Assembly (NCBI RefSeq): GCF_036226605.1
Contig: NZ_CP109000.1
Location: 3,902,501 to 3,966,500, forward strand
DNA: 64,000 nucleotides
Direction of reading: 5' to 3'
Source: Streptomyces sp. NBC_00704
GTDB lineage: Bacteria > Actinomycetota > Actinomycetes > Streptomycetales > Streptomycetaceae
The notes below the pieces were generated by a model. The model saw only the letters and a list, made by a program, of their open reading frames with translations, made no database searches and was not told where the DNA came from. Shown here in pieces: positions 15,654 to 23,914 of the stretch (positions are counted from its first letter, which is position 1; the number at the start of each line of letters is the position of its first letter). Made by a program: the position numbers and the translations under genes.

Positions 15654-17906
15654 TCAGCCCAGCCGCACCGGCTTCTCCGGCCGTATGCCGAGTTCCACGA
15701 GCCATGTGCGCAGGGGGCCCGCGTCGCCGTCCTCCACGAGGCTGAGGACCCGGGGCGTGAGGTCGGGCACGCGCTCGCCGTCGACCAGGAGGGTCGGCCC
15801 GTCGAGCCAGTCCAGGCCCGGCGTCGCGCCGACGGTGTCCATCGCCGCGCAGCAGACCATCGCCGTGACGTGGTCGGCGAGGAGTTCCCGGTCCGTGCGC
15901 GGGGGCTGGAGGGGGAAGAGGGGTAGCGCCGAGTCGTCCCAGAGGGCCGTGTCGGGCCCCTGCCCCGCCGCGAGCGGCCCCGCGCCGGCCGCGGGCACGG
16001 CCGCCGCCTCCTCGCGGCCGACCTCGACGCCGAGCCGGGCGGCGAGCGCGGCGCTGCGGGGGTTGGCGGGCGGAAGCTCGTCGTCGCCGTCGGGCGCGAA
16101 GGCGGAGGCAAGGTGAGCGAGGTCGTCGGGGGTGACCTCGGGAGCCTCCGGGTTTTCGGGGGGCCCGGAGGCGTCAGAGGCCGCAGGGGCCTTGGAGATG
16201 CCCGAGCCCTCAGAGGTATCCGAGCTGTTCGTGGGAATCGCGAGGACCTCGGAGGGCTCGGAGGGCTCGGGGGGCTCGGAGGGCTCGGGCATCTCCGAGC
16301 TTTCGGGGGCCTCGGGGGTTTCGGGCGTCCCCGGGGTCGCGAGGTGACCGGTGGGTGCCCCGCCGAGGAAGGGGTCCGGGTGGGCGACGGGGCCCGTGGT
16401 CGGCGCGGGGCCCGTGCTCGGCGCAGGGCCCGTGCTCGGCGCAGGGCCCGTGCTCGGCGCAGGGCCCGTGCTCGGCGCAGGGCCCGTGCTCGGCGCAGGG
16501 CCTGTGGTCGGCGCGGGCGGTTCTGTGGGTTGGTGCCCCTGGTCCGGGTCCGGGTCCGGGGCCGGGGCCGGCGAGCGGTGCGCCGTCGTTTCGGGGGGCG
16601 CGGGGAAGCCGTCCGTGAGGTGGTCCAGGACGCGGGCCAGGGTGGGACCGCCGGGGTGGCGGACGGCCGCGGCGTCGGGAGCGCGCCGGACGCCTAGGGC
16701 GTCCAGGACGCGGTGCAGACGGGCCGCGTCGGTGCGCCACTTGCGGTCGACGACCTCGTCCGGGTAGTCGTCCCAGGCGATCGGCGACCAGTCGGGGCCG
16801 GTCTCCGCCCGGCCGCCGTGGAAGAGGCGGGCCGCGAGCAGCGAGGCGGCCTCGTCGACCGTGCCGGGCTCTTCGAGCAGGTCGCAGGCGGGGCGTTCGC
16901 CGAGGCGGGAGGCGAAGCCCTCGGCCAGCCGGTCGCGCCGGGACAGTTCGGTCAGCGCCGCGACGACCCCCGCGTCCAGCCGGGAGGGCCAGCGGCCCAT
17001 GCGCCACGCAGGCAGCGCCACGCGGGTGAGCAGCCGGTCCCAGCCCGCGTACGCCAGGCCCACCTGCTCCTGGGCGACGATGCGCAGGCCGTAGTCCACG
17101 GTCTGTGCGCGCGCGGCGGCCGCGGCGGCCACGGCGCGCTCCATCTCGCCCGCGTGCGGCTGGCAGCCGCGCAGCATCAGGCGCGCGACCCAGCCGACGC
17201 CGACACACGCGGGCCGCAGCACGGGGTGTCTGCCGCCCTGCTGGACGCAGACGGCCACCGCCGCGTCGAGACCGCGCACGAAGCGCCGCGCCGCCGCTAT
17301 GTCGGGGTGCGCCGAGGGGCCCGTGCCGGCGACGACCGGGGCGAGGACGGCGCGCAGTTCGCCGACGCGCATCCACCACAGGAACGGGGAGCCGATGACG
17401 AGGACGGGCGCCGCGGCGGCACGGCGGTGGAGCGGCCCGTGGGCGCCGCCCGGACCGGCTATCTCGTCGCCCTCGCGGGCCGGGGGCGGGCCGTGGGCCG
17501 GATGGGTGCGGTCCTCCAGCCAGCTGTCGCAGTCCGGGGTGAGGGCTATCGCCGAGGGCGCCGGGACGTCGAGACGGTCGGCCAGGTCGCGCACCAGCCG
17601 GTACAGGTCGGGGGCCGCTCCCTCGGCGACGGCGACCGTGGGGCTGACGGCGGGCCGGGCCCGTGCGACGACCAGGCCGACGACCGCGGCGGCGATCAGC
17701 ACGACGGCGGCGACGGTGCACACGGCCACGCGTGCGCCGTCCCAGCCCGGCCCCACGAAGTGCCCGGTGGCGCCGCCCGCGCCCAGGATCACGGCGGCCG
17801 CCGCGGGCAGCAGCGCGACGGCCAGCGCCCGGCTGCGGATCCGCAGCACGGCCAGTGCCCTGGCGCGGGCCGCCTGCGCGCCCGCCTCCACACCGATACC
17901 GGTCAC
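15654..17906 (-). CDS. Two-TM protein with degenerate M48-peptidase-like region
   Basis: 750 aa, GTG start at 17906. Two membrane segments lie near residues 27-50 and 62-84. A soluble part follows (LVRDLADRLDVPAPSAIALT, VLVIGSPFLWWMRVGELRAV) whose layout recalls membrane-bound M48 peptidases. Where HExxH would be expected the sequence reads HPDIAAARRF, so zinc catalysis is unlikely. Residues about 440-600 are low-complexity: six or so TGPAPS repeats and then Pro/Glu/Ser-rich PEAPESSEMPEPSEPP. The C-terminal 130 residues are again ordered. Function unknown; conserved upstream of purD in streptomycetes as I remember it. Confidence 0.7.
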   Translation of the reverse strand: MTGIGVEAGAQAARARALAVLRIRSRALAVALLPAAAAVILGAGGATGHFVGPGWDGARVAVCTVAAVVLIAAAVVGLVVARARPAVSPTVAVAEGAAPDLYRLVRDLADRLDVPAPSAIALTPDCDSWLEDRTHPAHGPPPAREGDEIAGPGGAHGPLHRRAAAAPVLVIGSPFLWWMRVGELRAVLAPVVAGTGPSAHPDIAAARRFVRGLDAAVAVCVQQGGRHPVLRPACVGVGWVARLMLRGCQPHAGEMERAVAAAAAARAQTVDYGLRIVAQEQVGLAYAGWDRLLTRVALPAWRMGRWPSRLDAGVVAALTELSRRDRLAEGFASRLGERPACDLLEEPGTVDEAASLLAARLFHGGRAETGPDWSPIAWDDYPDEVVDRKWRTDAARLHRVLDALGVRRAPDAAAVRHPGGPTLARVLDHLTDGFPAPPETTAHRSPAPAPDPDPDQGHQPTEPPAPTTGPAPSTGPAPSTGPAPSTGPAPSTGPAPSTGPAPTTGPVAHPDPFLGGAPTGHLATPGTPETPEAPESSEMPEPSEPPEPSEPSEVLAIPTNSSDTSEGSGISKAPAASDASGPPENPEAPEVTPDDLAHLASAFAPDGDDELPPANPRSAALAARLGVEVGREEAAAVPAAGAGPLAAGQGPDTALWDDSALPLFPLQPPRTDRELLADHVTAMVCCAAMDTVGATPGLDWLDGPTLLVDGERVPDLTPRVLSLVEDGDAGPLRTWLVELGIRPEKPVRLG
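16391..16516 (-). repeat. 18-bp in-frame tandem repeat, seven units
   Basis: Seven 18-bp units ggcccgtgctcggcgcag; the inner five are identical and the outer two differ slightly. They encode TGPAPS hexapeptides in the linker of the two-TM protein. Confidence 0.95.
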
Positions 17907-18248
17907 GACCGGACGTCACCCCCTCCCTGCAGTCCTGTGTCCCCCGGCTGTCTTCGCAGTGCTCACTCCCCCACTGTGGCACCGCCCACTGACATCGCAA
18001 TGCCGGTGGGCCAAGTGCCGGAACGAGGGCCGGGAGGCTTGCGCCGCACCCTAGTTGGCGGTCCGGCCCCCGTCAGCCGGATGCTTCAGCGTCACTCGAT
18101 GGAATGGCTTTGGGGAAAGGTGTATGACGGTGGGCAACGATCAGGCCCCGGGTTTCCGGGGACCCCCGCGCGGGGGTCCCCGGAAACCCGGGGCCTGAAA
18201 AACACCTGGTGAGAAGCCTGTGGGGCGTCGTCCGTCACGCGACGCCGG
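17907..18248. other. Intergenic region between purD and the two-TM protein
   Basis: 342 bp. It contains the 58-bp palindrome described separately (18141-18198) and, below about 18000, the presumed promoter of the two-TM protein gene. No gene. Confidence 0.7.
18141..18198. terminator. 58-bp perfect palindrome, purD terminator candidate
   Basis: The arms are 29 bp each and perfectly complementary with no spacer (centre between 18169 and 18170). It lies 50 bp beyond the purD stop. As RNA it would form a very stable hairpin, so termination of purD is the simplest role. No T-run follows on the minus strand. The length and perfection exceed ordinary terminators in this window. Confidence 0.75.
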
Positions 18249-19502
18249 TCACGCCTCGGCCGCCGCCTTCGCGGCGATGTCCGTCCGGTACTGGGAGCCG
18301 TCGAGGCCGATGCGCGCGACCGCCCGGTACGCGCGGTCACGGGCCTCGGTCAGACCGGCGCCGGTCGCGGTGACGGACAGCACGCGGCCGCCGGCGCTGA
18401 CGACGTCGCCGCCGTCGCGCCTGGTGCCGGCGTGCAGCACGTAGGCGTGCGGGGCGTCCTCGGCGGCCACGTCGGCGAGCCCGGTGATCGGGTCGCCGGT
18501 GCGCGGGTCGCCGGGGTAGTTGTGCGAGGCGATGACGACCGTGACGGCGGCCTCCTCGCTCCAGCGCAGGGGCGGCAGGTCGGCGAGCTCACCGGTGGCG
18601 GCCGCCGCGAGGACGCCCGACAGCGGCGTCCTGAGGCGGGCCAGGACGACCTGCGTCTCGGGGTCGCCGAAGCGCGCGTTGAACTCGATGACCCGGACAC
18701 CGCGGCCGGTGATCGCGAGGCCCGCGTACAGCAGCCCGGAGAACGGGGTGCCGCGGCGGCGCAGCTCGTCGACGGTCGGCTGGAGAACGGTCTCCATGAC
18801 CTCCTCGACCAGCTTCGGGTCGGCCCACGGCAGCGGCGAGTACGCGCCCATGCCGCCCGTGTTGGGGCCCTCGTCGCCGTCGAGCGCGCGCTTGAAGTCC
18901 TGGGCGGGTTGCAGCGGGACGACCGTCACACCGTCGGTGATCGCGAAGAGGGAGACCTCCGGACCGTCGAGGAACTCCTCGATGACCACTCGGTCGCAGG
19001 CGGCCGCGTGCGCCGCGGCGGCCTCCAGGTCGTCGGTGACGACGACGCCCTTGCCGGCGGCCAGACCGTCGTCCTTGACGACGTACGGCGCCCCGAACGC
19101 GTCCAGGGCCTCGGCCGCCTCTTCCGGGGTGGTGCAGACGTAGGAGCGGGCGGTCGGCACACCGGCCGCCGCCATCACGTCCTTGGCGAACGCCTTGGAG
19201 CCCTCCAGCTGCGCGGCCTCCTTCGAGGGGCCGAACACCGGGATGCCCGCCTCGCGCACGGCGTCGGCGACCCCGGCGACCAGCGGCGCCTCCGGGCCCA
19301 CGACGACCAGTTCGGCGCCGAGTTCGACGGCCAGCGCGCGGACGGCCGCGCCGTCCAGGGCGTCGACCCGGTGCAGCTCGGCGACCTCGGCGATGCCGGC
19401 GTTGCCGGGCGCGCAGTGCAGCGCGGTGACGGCGGGGTCGAGGGACAGTGAGCGGCACAGGGCGTGTTCGCGGGCGCCGCTGCCGATGACGAGGACGTTC
19501 AC
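18249..19502 (-). CDS. purD: Phosphoribosylamine-glycine ligase
   Basis: 417 aa, GTG start at 19502 (NVLVIGSGAREHALC). GARS makes GAR from PRA, glycine and ATP. ATP-grasp features: GPSKEAAQLEGSKAFAKDVM, VKDDGLAAGKGVVVTDD, EEFLDGPEVSLFAITDG, and the metal-binding EFNARFGDPETQ. Length is normal. Monocistronic, with the long palindrome downstream. Confidence 0.98.
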   Translation of the reverse strand: MNVLVIGSGAREHALCRSLSLDPAVTALHCAPGNAGIAEVAELHRVDALDGAAVRALAVELGAELVVVGPEAPLVAGVADAVREAGIPVFGPSKEAAQLEGSKAFAKDVMAAAGVPTARSYVCTTPEEAAEALDAFGAPYVVKDDGLAAGKGVVVTDDLEAAAAHAAACDRVVIEEFLDGPEVSLFAITDGVTVVPLQPAQDFKRALDGDEGPNTGGMGAYSPLPWADPKLVEEVMETVLQPTVDELRRRGTPFSGLLYAGLAITGRGVRVIEFNARFGDPETQVVLARLRTPLSGVLAAAATGELADLPPLRWSEEAAVTVVIASHNYPGDPRTGDPITGLADVAAEDAPHAYVLHAGTRRDGGDVVSAGGRVLSVTATGAGLTEARDRAYRAVARIGLDGSQYRTDIAAKAAAEA

Positions 19503-19619
19503 GGGGTCAGCCTAGCCGCCGCGGGGCGGGACGCTTTGTGCGGGCCGCCGAGAGACGGTCGCCCGGTCTCCTGTGCGTTCCTCCAACTCCGGCCGCCGGG
19601 CGGGCCGGCGCTGCCCGCG

Positions 19620-22088
19620 CTACTCGTTGGTGAACTCCTCCACCACGGTCGCTCCCAGCTCACGCACGATCAGCTCGTAACCGGAGAGAGCGGACTCGTT
19701 GAGGTCGGGATCGTCGTCCTCGGCGGTGTCGTCCTCGGGGGCCACCGGATCCGGGGCCGGCGGGCGGGACGGGCCGGATGCGGAACCGGCGGAACCGCCG
19801 TGGGCCGGGGACTGCGGCGACGCCGGGGCGGGTCTGTGCCGGTCCGGGCCGCTCCCGGCCGGTCCCGACGCCTGCGGCGAGGAGTAGGAGGAGGAGGCCG
19901 ACGGACCCGCCGCCCCGGCGTCGCCGTGACCGCCGTAGCCGCCGCCGGAAGAGGCGGAACCGCCCGGGCCGCCGCCGTAGCCGCCGGGCCCGCCGGTCGT
20001 CCCTGCCCCGCCGGGAGCGCCTGCGCCGAAGCCGCCCCCGCCGCCGCCGAACCCGCCGGAGGGCGACGGACCCGAACCGCCGGACGGGTCGACGACCGCG
20101 TCGATCTTCCACTGGACATTGAACTGCTCGGCCAGCGCCTGCCGCAGCACGTCCTCGCTGCCGCTGCTCGCGAAGTTGTCGCGGGCGCCGGCGTTGACGA
20201 AGCCGATCTGGAGGGTGGTGCCGTCGAAGCCGGCGACATGGGCGTTCTGGCTGAGCAGGATCCAGGTGAAGCGACGCCTGTTCTTGACGGCTTCGAGGAT
20301 GTTCGGCCAGAGCATGCGGGGATCGGGACCGCCGGAGGGCGGCGCGTACCCGGCGGGCGCGGGCGCGGCCGCCGGCGACGAGGGCGCGGGGGCCGCCGCC
20401 GGTGCGGAGGCCGGGGGGCCCGGCTGGGGGGCGGGGGCCGGGCCCGCCGGGGGCCGTCCGCCGCCGCCCGCGGGCGTGGCCGTGGGCCAGCCGCCGGGTC
20501 GCCGCCCGCCGCCGGCCGCCGTCGCGGTGGGCCAGGCGCCCGGAGCGGGCTGGGCGGGAGCCACGTCGGCGGGCGCTGCCGCCTGGACCGCGGGAGCCGG
20601 TGCGGGGGCGGGGGCGGCCGCGGGTGCGGACGGGTGCGCCGGAGGGGGCGCGTGAGAAGCGGCCGCGGGCTGGTCGGGCGCGGGCGTCACCGCCGGTCCG
20701 ACGGGGGAAGGCGCGGCCCCCTGCCCCGGTCCCTGACCTGGCGCCTGCCCAGGCCCCTGGCCCCGCACCGCGGCGCGGGCCGCGGCGGCTCCGCCGCCCG
20801 GCGGGATCGACGCGCCGTCGGCCATGGCGGCGCCGCCGTGGGCCTGCGGCCCGGGCACGTACCCCATCGCCGGCATGGCGGGCGCCGCCTGCGCGGGCTG
20901 CCCTGACACGGCCCCGCCCGCCGAGAAGTTCACGCCGCGCTCGATGCGGTCGAGGCGGGCCATGACGGACCGCTCGTCCCCGTAGGCGGCGGGCAGCATC
21001 ACGCGCGCGCAGATCAGTTCCAGCTGGAGGCGGGGCGAGGTCGCGCCGCGCATCTCGGTGAGGCCCTCGTTGACCAGGTCGGCGGCCCGGCTCAGCTCGG
21101 CGGCGCCGAAGACGCCGGCCTGGGCCTGCATCCGCTCGATGACGTCGGCCGGGGCGTCGATCAGCCCCTTCTCCGCGGCGTCGGGGACGGCGGCCAGGAT
21201 GACGAGGTCCCGCAGCCGCTCCAGCAGGTCGGCGACGAACCGCCGGGGGTCGTTGCCCCCCTCGATGATCCGGTCGACGACCTCGAAGGCCGCGGCCCCG
21301 TCTCCCGTCGCGAAGGCCTCGACGACGGAGTCGAGCAGGGAGCCCTCCGTGTAACCGAGGAGGGAGGTCGCCATGGCGTATGTCACACCCGCGTCGCTCG
21401 CGCCGGCGAGCAGCTGGTCCATGACGGACATGGAGTCACGCACGGACCCCGCGCCGGAGCGCACGACGAGCGGCAGCACCGCCTCGTCGACGGGGATGCC
21501 CTCCTGCCGGCACACCTCGCCCAGGTACTCCCGCAGCGTGCCCGGCGGAACGAGCCGGAACGGGTAGTGGTGCGTCCGCGACCGGATGGTCCCGATGACC
21601 TTCTCGGGCTCGGTGGTGGCGAAGATGAACTTCAGATGCTCCGGCGGCTCCTCGACGACCTTGAGCAGGGCGTTGAAGCCGGCCGACGTGACCATGTGGG
21701 CCTCGTCGATGATGTAGATCTTGTAGCGGCTGCGGGCGGGCCCGAAGAACGCCTTTTCCCGCAGGTCACGGGCGTCGTCCACGCCTCCGTGCGAAGCGGC
21801 GTCGATCTCGATGACGTCGATGGAGCCCGGCCCGTTCCTGGCCAGGTCCTTGCACGACTCGCACTCACCGCACGGCGTCGGCGTGGGGCCCTGCTCGCAG
21901 TTCAGGCATCGCGCCAGGATGCGCGCGCTGGTGGTCTTCCCGCACCCACGCGGACCGCTGAACAGGTACGCGTGATTGACCCGGTTGTTCCGCAGCGCCT
22001 GCTGCAGCGGGTCGGTGACATGCTCCTGCCCGATGACCTCGGCGAACGACTCCGGGCGATAGCGGCGGTACAGCGCGAGAGACGACAC
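19620..22088 (-). CDS. dnaX: DNA polymerase III subunit gamma/tau
   Basis: 822 aa from GTG at 22088 (SSLALYRRYRPESFAEVIGQ); the frame is open 31 codons further up, but DnaX begins here. Clamp-loader AAA+ domain: Walker A GPRGCGKTTS, a Cys4 zinc module CLNCEQGPTPTPCGECESC, DEAH-type Walker B IYIIDEAHMV, and sensor ATTEPEKV. A long Pro/Ala/Gly-rich linker (about residues 385-590) separates it from a C-terminal tau-like domain and then a second Gly-rich stretch. The transcript may be leaderless: TATAAC lies nine bases before the GTG and no ribosome site is visible. Confidence 0.97.
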   Translation of the reverse strand: MSSLALYRRYRPESFAEVIGQEHVTDPLQQALRNNRVNHAYLFSGPRGCGKTTSARILARCLNCEQGPTPTPCGECESCKDLARNGPGSIDVIEIDAASHGGVDDARDLREKAFFGPARSRYKIYIIDEAHMVTSAGFNALLKVVEEPPEHLKFIFATTEPEKVIGTIRSRTHHYPFRLVPPGTLREYLGEVCRQEGIPVDEAVLPLVVRSGAGSVRDSMSVMDQLLAGASDAGVTYAMATSLLGYTEGSLLDSVVEAFATGDGAAAFEVVDRIIEGGNDPRRFVADLLERLRDLVILAAVPDAAEKGLIDAPADVIERMQAQAGVFGAAELSRAADLVNEGLTEMRGATSPRLQLELICARVMLPAAYGDERSVMARLDRIERGVNFSAGGAVSGQPAQAAPAMPAMGYVPGPQAHGGAAMADGASIPPGGGAAAARAAVRGQGPGQAPGQGPGQGAAPSPVGPAVTPAPDQPAAASHAPPPAHPSAPAAAPAPAPAPAVQAAAPADVAPAQPAPGAWPTATAAGGGRRPGGWPTATPAGGGGRPPAGPAPAPQPGPPASAPAAAPAPSSPAAAPAPAGYAPPSGGPDPRMLWPNILEAVKNRRRFTWILLSQNAHVAGFDGTTLQIGFVNAGARDNFASSGSEDVLRQALAEQFNVQWKIDAVVDPSGGSGPSPSGGFGGGGGGFGAGAPGGAGTTGGPGGYGGGPGGSASSGGGYGGHGDAGAAGPSASSSYSSPQASGPAGSGPDRHRPAPASPQSPAHGGSAGSASGPSRPPAPDPVAPEDDTAEDDDPDLNESALSGYELIVRELGATVVEEFTNE

Positions 22089-22110
22089 GCATACGAGGTT
22101 ATAGGCGACC
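22089..22110 (-). promoter_or_regulatory. -10-like TATAAC directly before dnaX
   Basis: On the minus strand TATAAC is followed by nine bases and then the GTG start. With no Shine-Dalgarno sequence in between, the arrangement suggests a leaderless dnaX mRNA. No good -35 was found. Confidence 0.4.
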
Positions 22111-22170
22111 GCTGACATCGGACCCACGCCCGGCTCCCGCCGCCCCGCCCGCCCGGCCCCGGGAACGCAA

Positions 22171-22262
22171 GCGCCCCCCACGCACCCGCCAGAGCCGACC
22201 TACCCTTGCTGCCTTCCGGCCCTGGGGGAGTTCAGTCAGATAGCGCCGCGTGAGGGGCTCCG
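22171..22262 (-). ncRNA. ffs: Signal recognition particle RNA, small bacterial type (4.5S)
   Basis: The minus strand carries the conserved helix-8 tip GGGCCGGAAGGCAGCAAGG. The ends GCCCCTCACGC and GCGTGGGGGGC pair to close the long hairpin. It lies between dnaX and tRNA-Ser(GGA), a place I recall for this RNA in Streptomyces. Ends are approximate to a few bases. Confidence 0.9.
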
Positions 22263-22333
22263 CACAGGCTACAGGATCCGAGCGGGGGGAACGAGTTCGC
22301 GAGCACTCCTCAACGTCTTGTATTGTTTGCCGC

Positions 22334-22421
22334 GGAGGATTCGCCTAGTGGCCTAGGGCGCACGCTTGGAAAGCGTGTTGGGGGCAACCCCTCACGAGTT
22401 CGAATCTCGTATCCTCCGCCA
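22334..22421 (+). tRNA. tRNA-Ser (anticodon GGA), with encoded CCA
   Basis: 88 nt, class II with a long variable arm (TTGGGGGCAACCCCTC). Acceptor GGAGGAT pairs with ATCCTCC. The anticodon loop TTGGAAA gives GGA. GTTCGAATC is the T loop and CCA is encoded. The 3' half from 22367 onwards is repeated exactly at 25471, so the tRNA has served as an integration site. Confidence 0.98.
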
Positions 22422-22476
22422 GTGCCTCACCGGGCACGATGTCGAAGGGCCCCACCGTTCGCGGTGGGGCCCTTCG
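22367..22476 (+). repeat. Integration-site repeat, copy 1 (attL-like)
   Basis: 110-bp direct repeat identical to 25471-25580. It starts in the anticodon of tRNA-Ser(GGA), runs through the tRNA 3' end and the terminator, and stops exactly after the terminator stem. Identity covers tRNA 3' half, spacer and hairpin, which is long compared with usual 40-60-bp tRNA att cores. Confidence 0.93.
22443..22476 (+). terminator. tRNA-Ser(GGA) terminator with TTCG loop
   Basis: CGAAGGGCCCCACCG-TTCG-CGGTGGGGCCCTTCG: 15-bp perfect stem closed by a stable UUCG tetraloop. The second copy lies at 25547-25580. Confidence 0.92.
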
Positions 22477-22483
22477 ACGTGTG

Positions 22484-22505
22484 TGGTTGCAGTTCTGGTT
22501 GCATT
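22484..22505 (+). repeat. Arm-type repeat, copy 1
   Basis: The 22-bp sequence starting TGGTTGCAGTTCTGGTTGCA and ending TT follows the first att copy by seven bases. It is exact at 25354-25375, and a diverged version (GCAGTTTTGGTTGCGTTCAC) follows the second att copy at 25596-25615. Such repeats beside an att core look like tyrosine-integrase arm sites; that function is inferred. Confidence 0.7.
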
Positions 22506-22700
22506 TATAGGCGACATTCAGAACATCTCGACAGACGTGCAGACGCACGCCCCGCGCCCCCGGCGGGCAGTTGGCACCGACCTGCATTGCGGAGGTCCTA
22601 TGGAACTTGGCGGTGTCGCGGCGGTTGCCGACGGCCAGGACACACCATCAGCTGACGGTCCTCAGCGGAGTGGACAACGCGGTACTCGCCGTACCCGGCC

Positions 22701-22923
22701 AGGGAAGTGATGGCCCTCAACGAGCAGATCGCCGAGTCGGACAAGCCCGTCGAAGGCCGGTTTCGCGAACACGAACTCGCTGACAGTCCAGAGCCGCCGC
22801 GGCATCGGCACCGTCCTGGGCGCGGAGTTCCTCGCGGCCGTCGGCGGCGGCTGGGAGGAGTTCGCCTCGCCGGACGTCCTGGCGGCCTTCGTCTGCGTCG
22901 CTCCCACGCCCCGGGACTCGTGT
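22701..22923 (+). pseudogene. IS110-family transposase fragment, frameshifted
   Basis: Frame one reads MALNEQIAESDKPVEGRFRE then HELAD. A shift of +1 near 22780 opens a second frame reading GIGTVLGAEFLAAVGG, then FASPDVLAAFVCVAPTPRDS. This order is the C-terminal Transposase_20 region of IS110-family transposases (ALxxxI...G(I/V)G...LGAEFLA...FASPDxLAxFAGxAPxPRDSG). Only about 70 residues survive and there is no N-terminal DEDD domain, so it is dead. Ends are approximate. Confidence 0.8.
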
Positions 22924-23740
22924 CACGGCCTCGGGTCGACTGCGACCTCGCCGGAAACGTTCCATGTCGAGGCCAGCCAGGTCAGGTCGTCTCCGGCCTG
23001 GCGGCGGGACGCCCGCTCGCGCGAGAACAGCTCCTCGGTCTTCGTCAGCACCAGCGTATAAGGACGTCCCTGGCGCCTGGTCTGATGGTCTACGGGCAGC
23101 TCGGCCGTGTCGATCCGGCTGTGCACGTGCCGCCGCCCGTCCTTCGCCAGCGGCCACTCCAGCGTCCGCCGCGACCGGGAGCCGAGAAACGCGCCCAGGG
23201 TGCCGCACAGCTCGCAGCCGCACCCTGCTGTCCATGCCACCGACCAGTCATCCGGGGCGCGCGGCGCCCGTCGCACGAGCGCGCCGAGCCGGTCCCCGCA
23301 CTCCCGTACCACCGCTGCGAGCCCCGCCGCCCGGGACTCGCCCTCCGTTTGTTCCTGCGCCGCGTGGCGCAGCAGCGGCAGCAGGCACTCCAGGACCGTG
23401 TCCGGGCAGGAACGCAACTGCCGCCATGATCGGGCCGTGCAGCTTCGTGTCGGCCGCTTCCAGGATGCGCAGCAGCGGCAGGCTCAGCCGTTCCACCTGT
23501 GCGCGGCGGATCTCGGCCGGCCCGGTGCCGGTCCACAGCCGCAGCCGCAGCTCACCGTCCACCTGGGCCCAGGCCCGGCGGACAGCAGCTGCGCCACCGC
23601 CGGACTCCGGGCGGAGCACAGCGCCGCGCCCAGCTGGGGAAGCCGCTCGGTCCAGCCGTACCGGTGTTCCTCGAAGCGGTTCTGCGCGCCACCGAGCCAG
23701 CCCTCGGCGACCTGGCCCAGCCAACCGGACCATACGCACC
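22923..23740 (-). pseudogene. Decayed gene of a 2OG-Fe(II) oxygenase-associated family, two frameshifts
   Basis: Three consecutive minus-strand frames join into one plausible protein. From about 23735: WLGQVAEGWLGGAQNRFEEH and RYGWTERLPQLGAALCSARS; after a shift near 23585: AWAQVDGELRLRLWTGTGPA and VERLSLPLLRILEAADTKLH; after a shift near 23415: CPDTVLECLLPLLRHAAQEQ to the end, with CGCELCGTLGAFLGSRSRRT and PYTLVLTKTEELFSRE. The last part is the C-terminal region that I associate with large Streptomyces proteins annotated as 2OG-Fe(II) oxygenases. The catalytic domain itself is absent. The family name is from memory; the frameshifted coding character is clear. Confidence 0.65.
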
Positions 23741-23853
23741 TTCAGCGGCCTGGAAACTCGGCCCGCCCCACCTCGATGCCTGGTGTCACCTGCGGGACGG
23801 CGAGCGCGATTTCACCGTCTCCCGGATCCGCAGCGTCCTGCCCGAGCGAAAGA
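23718..23853 (+). pseudogene. 3' fragment of a Helicase_C_3/WYL-type paralogue
   Basis: One frame reads RTIRTFSGLE. After a shift the next reads LGPPHLDAWCHLRDGERDF then TVSRIRSVLPE. The intact protein at 25827-28256 ends with RTVRTLSDLELDPPYLDAWC, then HLREAQRVFTLSRIHGVMPA. The two are clearly homologous, so this is the relic of a second, lost copy just upstream of the AAA gene. Confidence 0.75.
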
Positions 23854-23857
23854 GAAT

Positions 23858-23896
23858 AACAGTATCGACAGAGATAGTATCTCCATCGATACTGTT
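23858..23896. promoter_or_regulatory. 39-bp nested dyad, candidate autoregulatory operator
   Basis: Outer arms AACAGTATCGA / TCGATACTGTT (11 bp, perfect) enclose an inner palindrome GAGATA-G-TATCTC with the same centre at 23877. Only the CA/CA steps between arms break symmetry. GTATC/GATAC occurs repeatedly. It ends 18 bp before the ATG of the AAA gene and is much AT-richer than its surroundings. A dimeric or tetrameric regulator site overlapping the promoter is the natural reading. Confidence 0.7.
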
Positions 23897-23914
23897 CCTG
23901 TCGGGAGGTTCGTC

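Noticed and set aside
22477..22700. Integrase or excisionase gene next to att copy 1
   Set aside because: No frame shows tyrosine-recombinase motifs or a MerR/Xis-like helix; the stretch is short and unrecognised.
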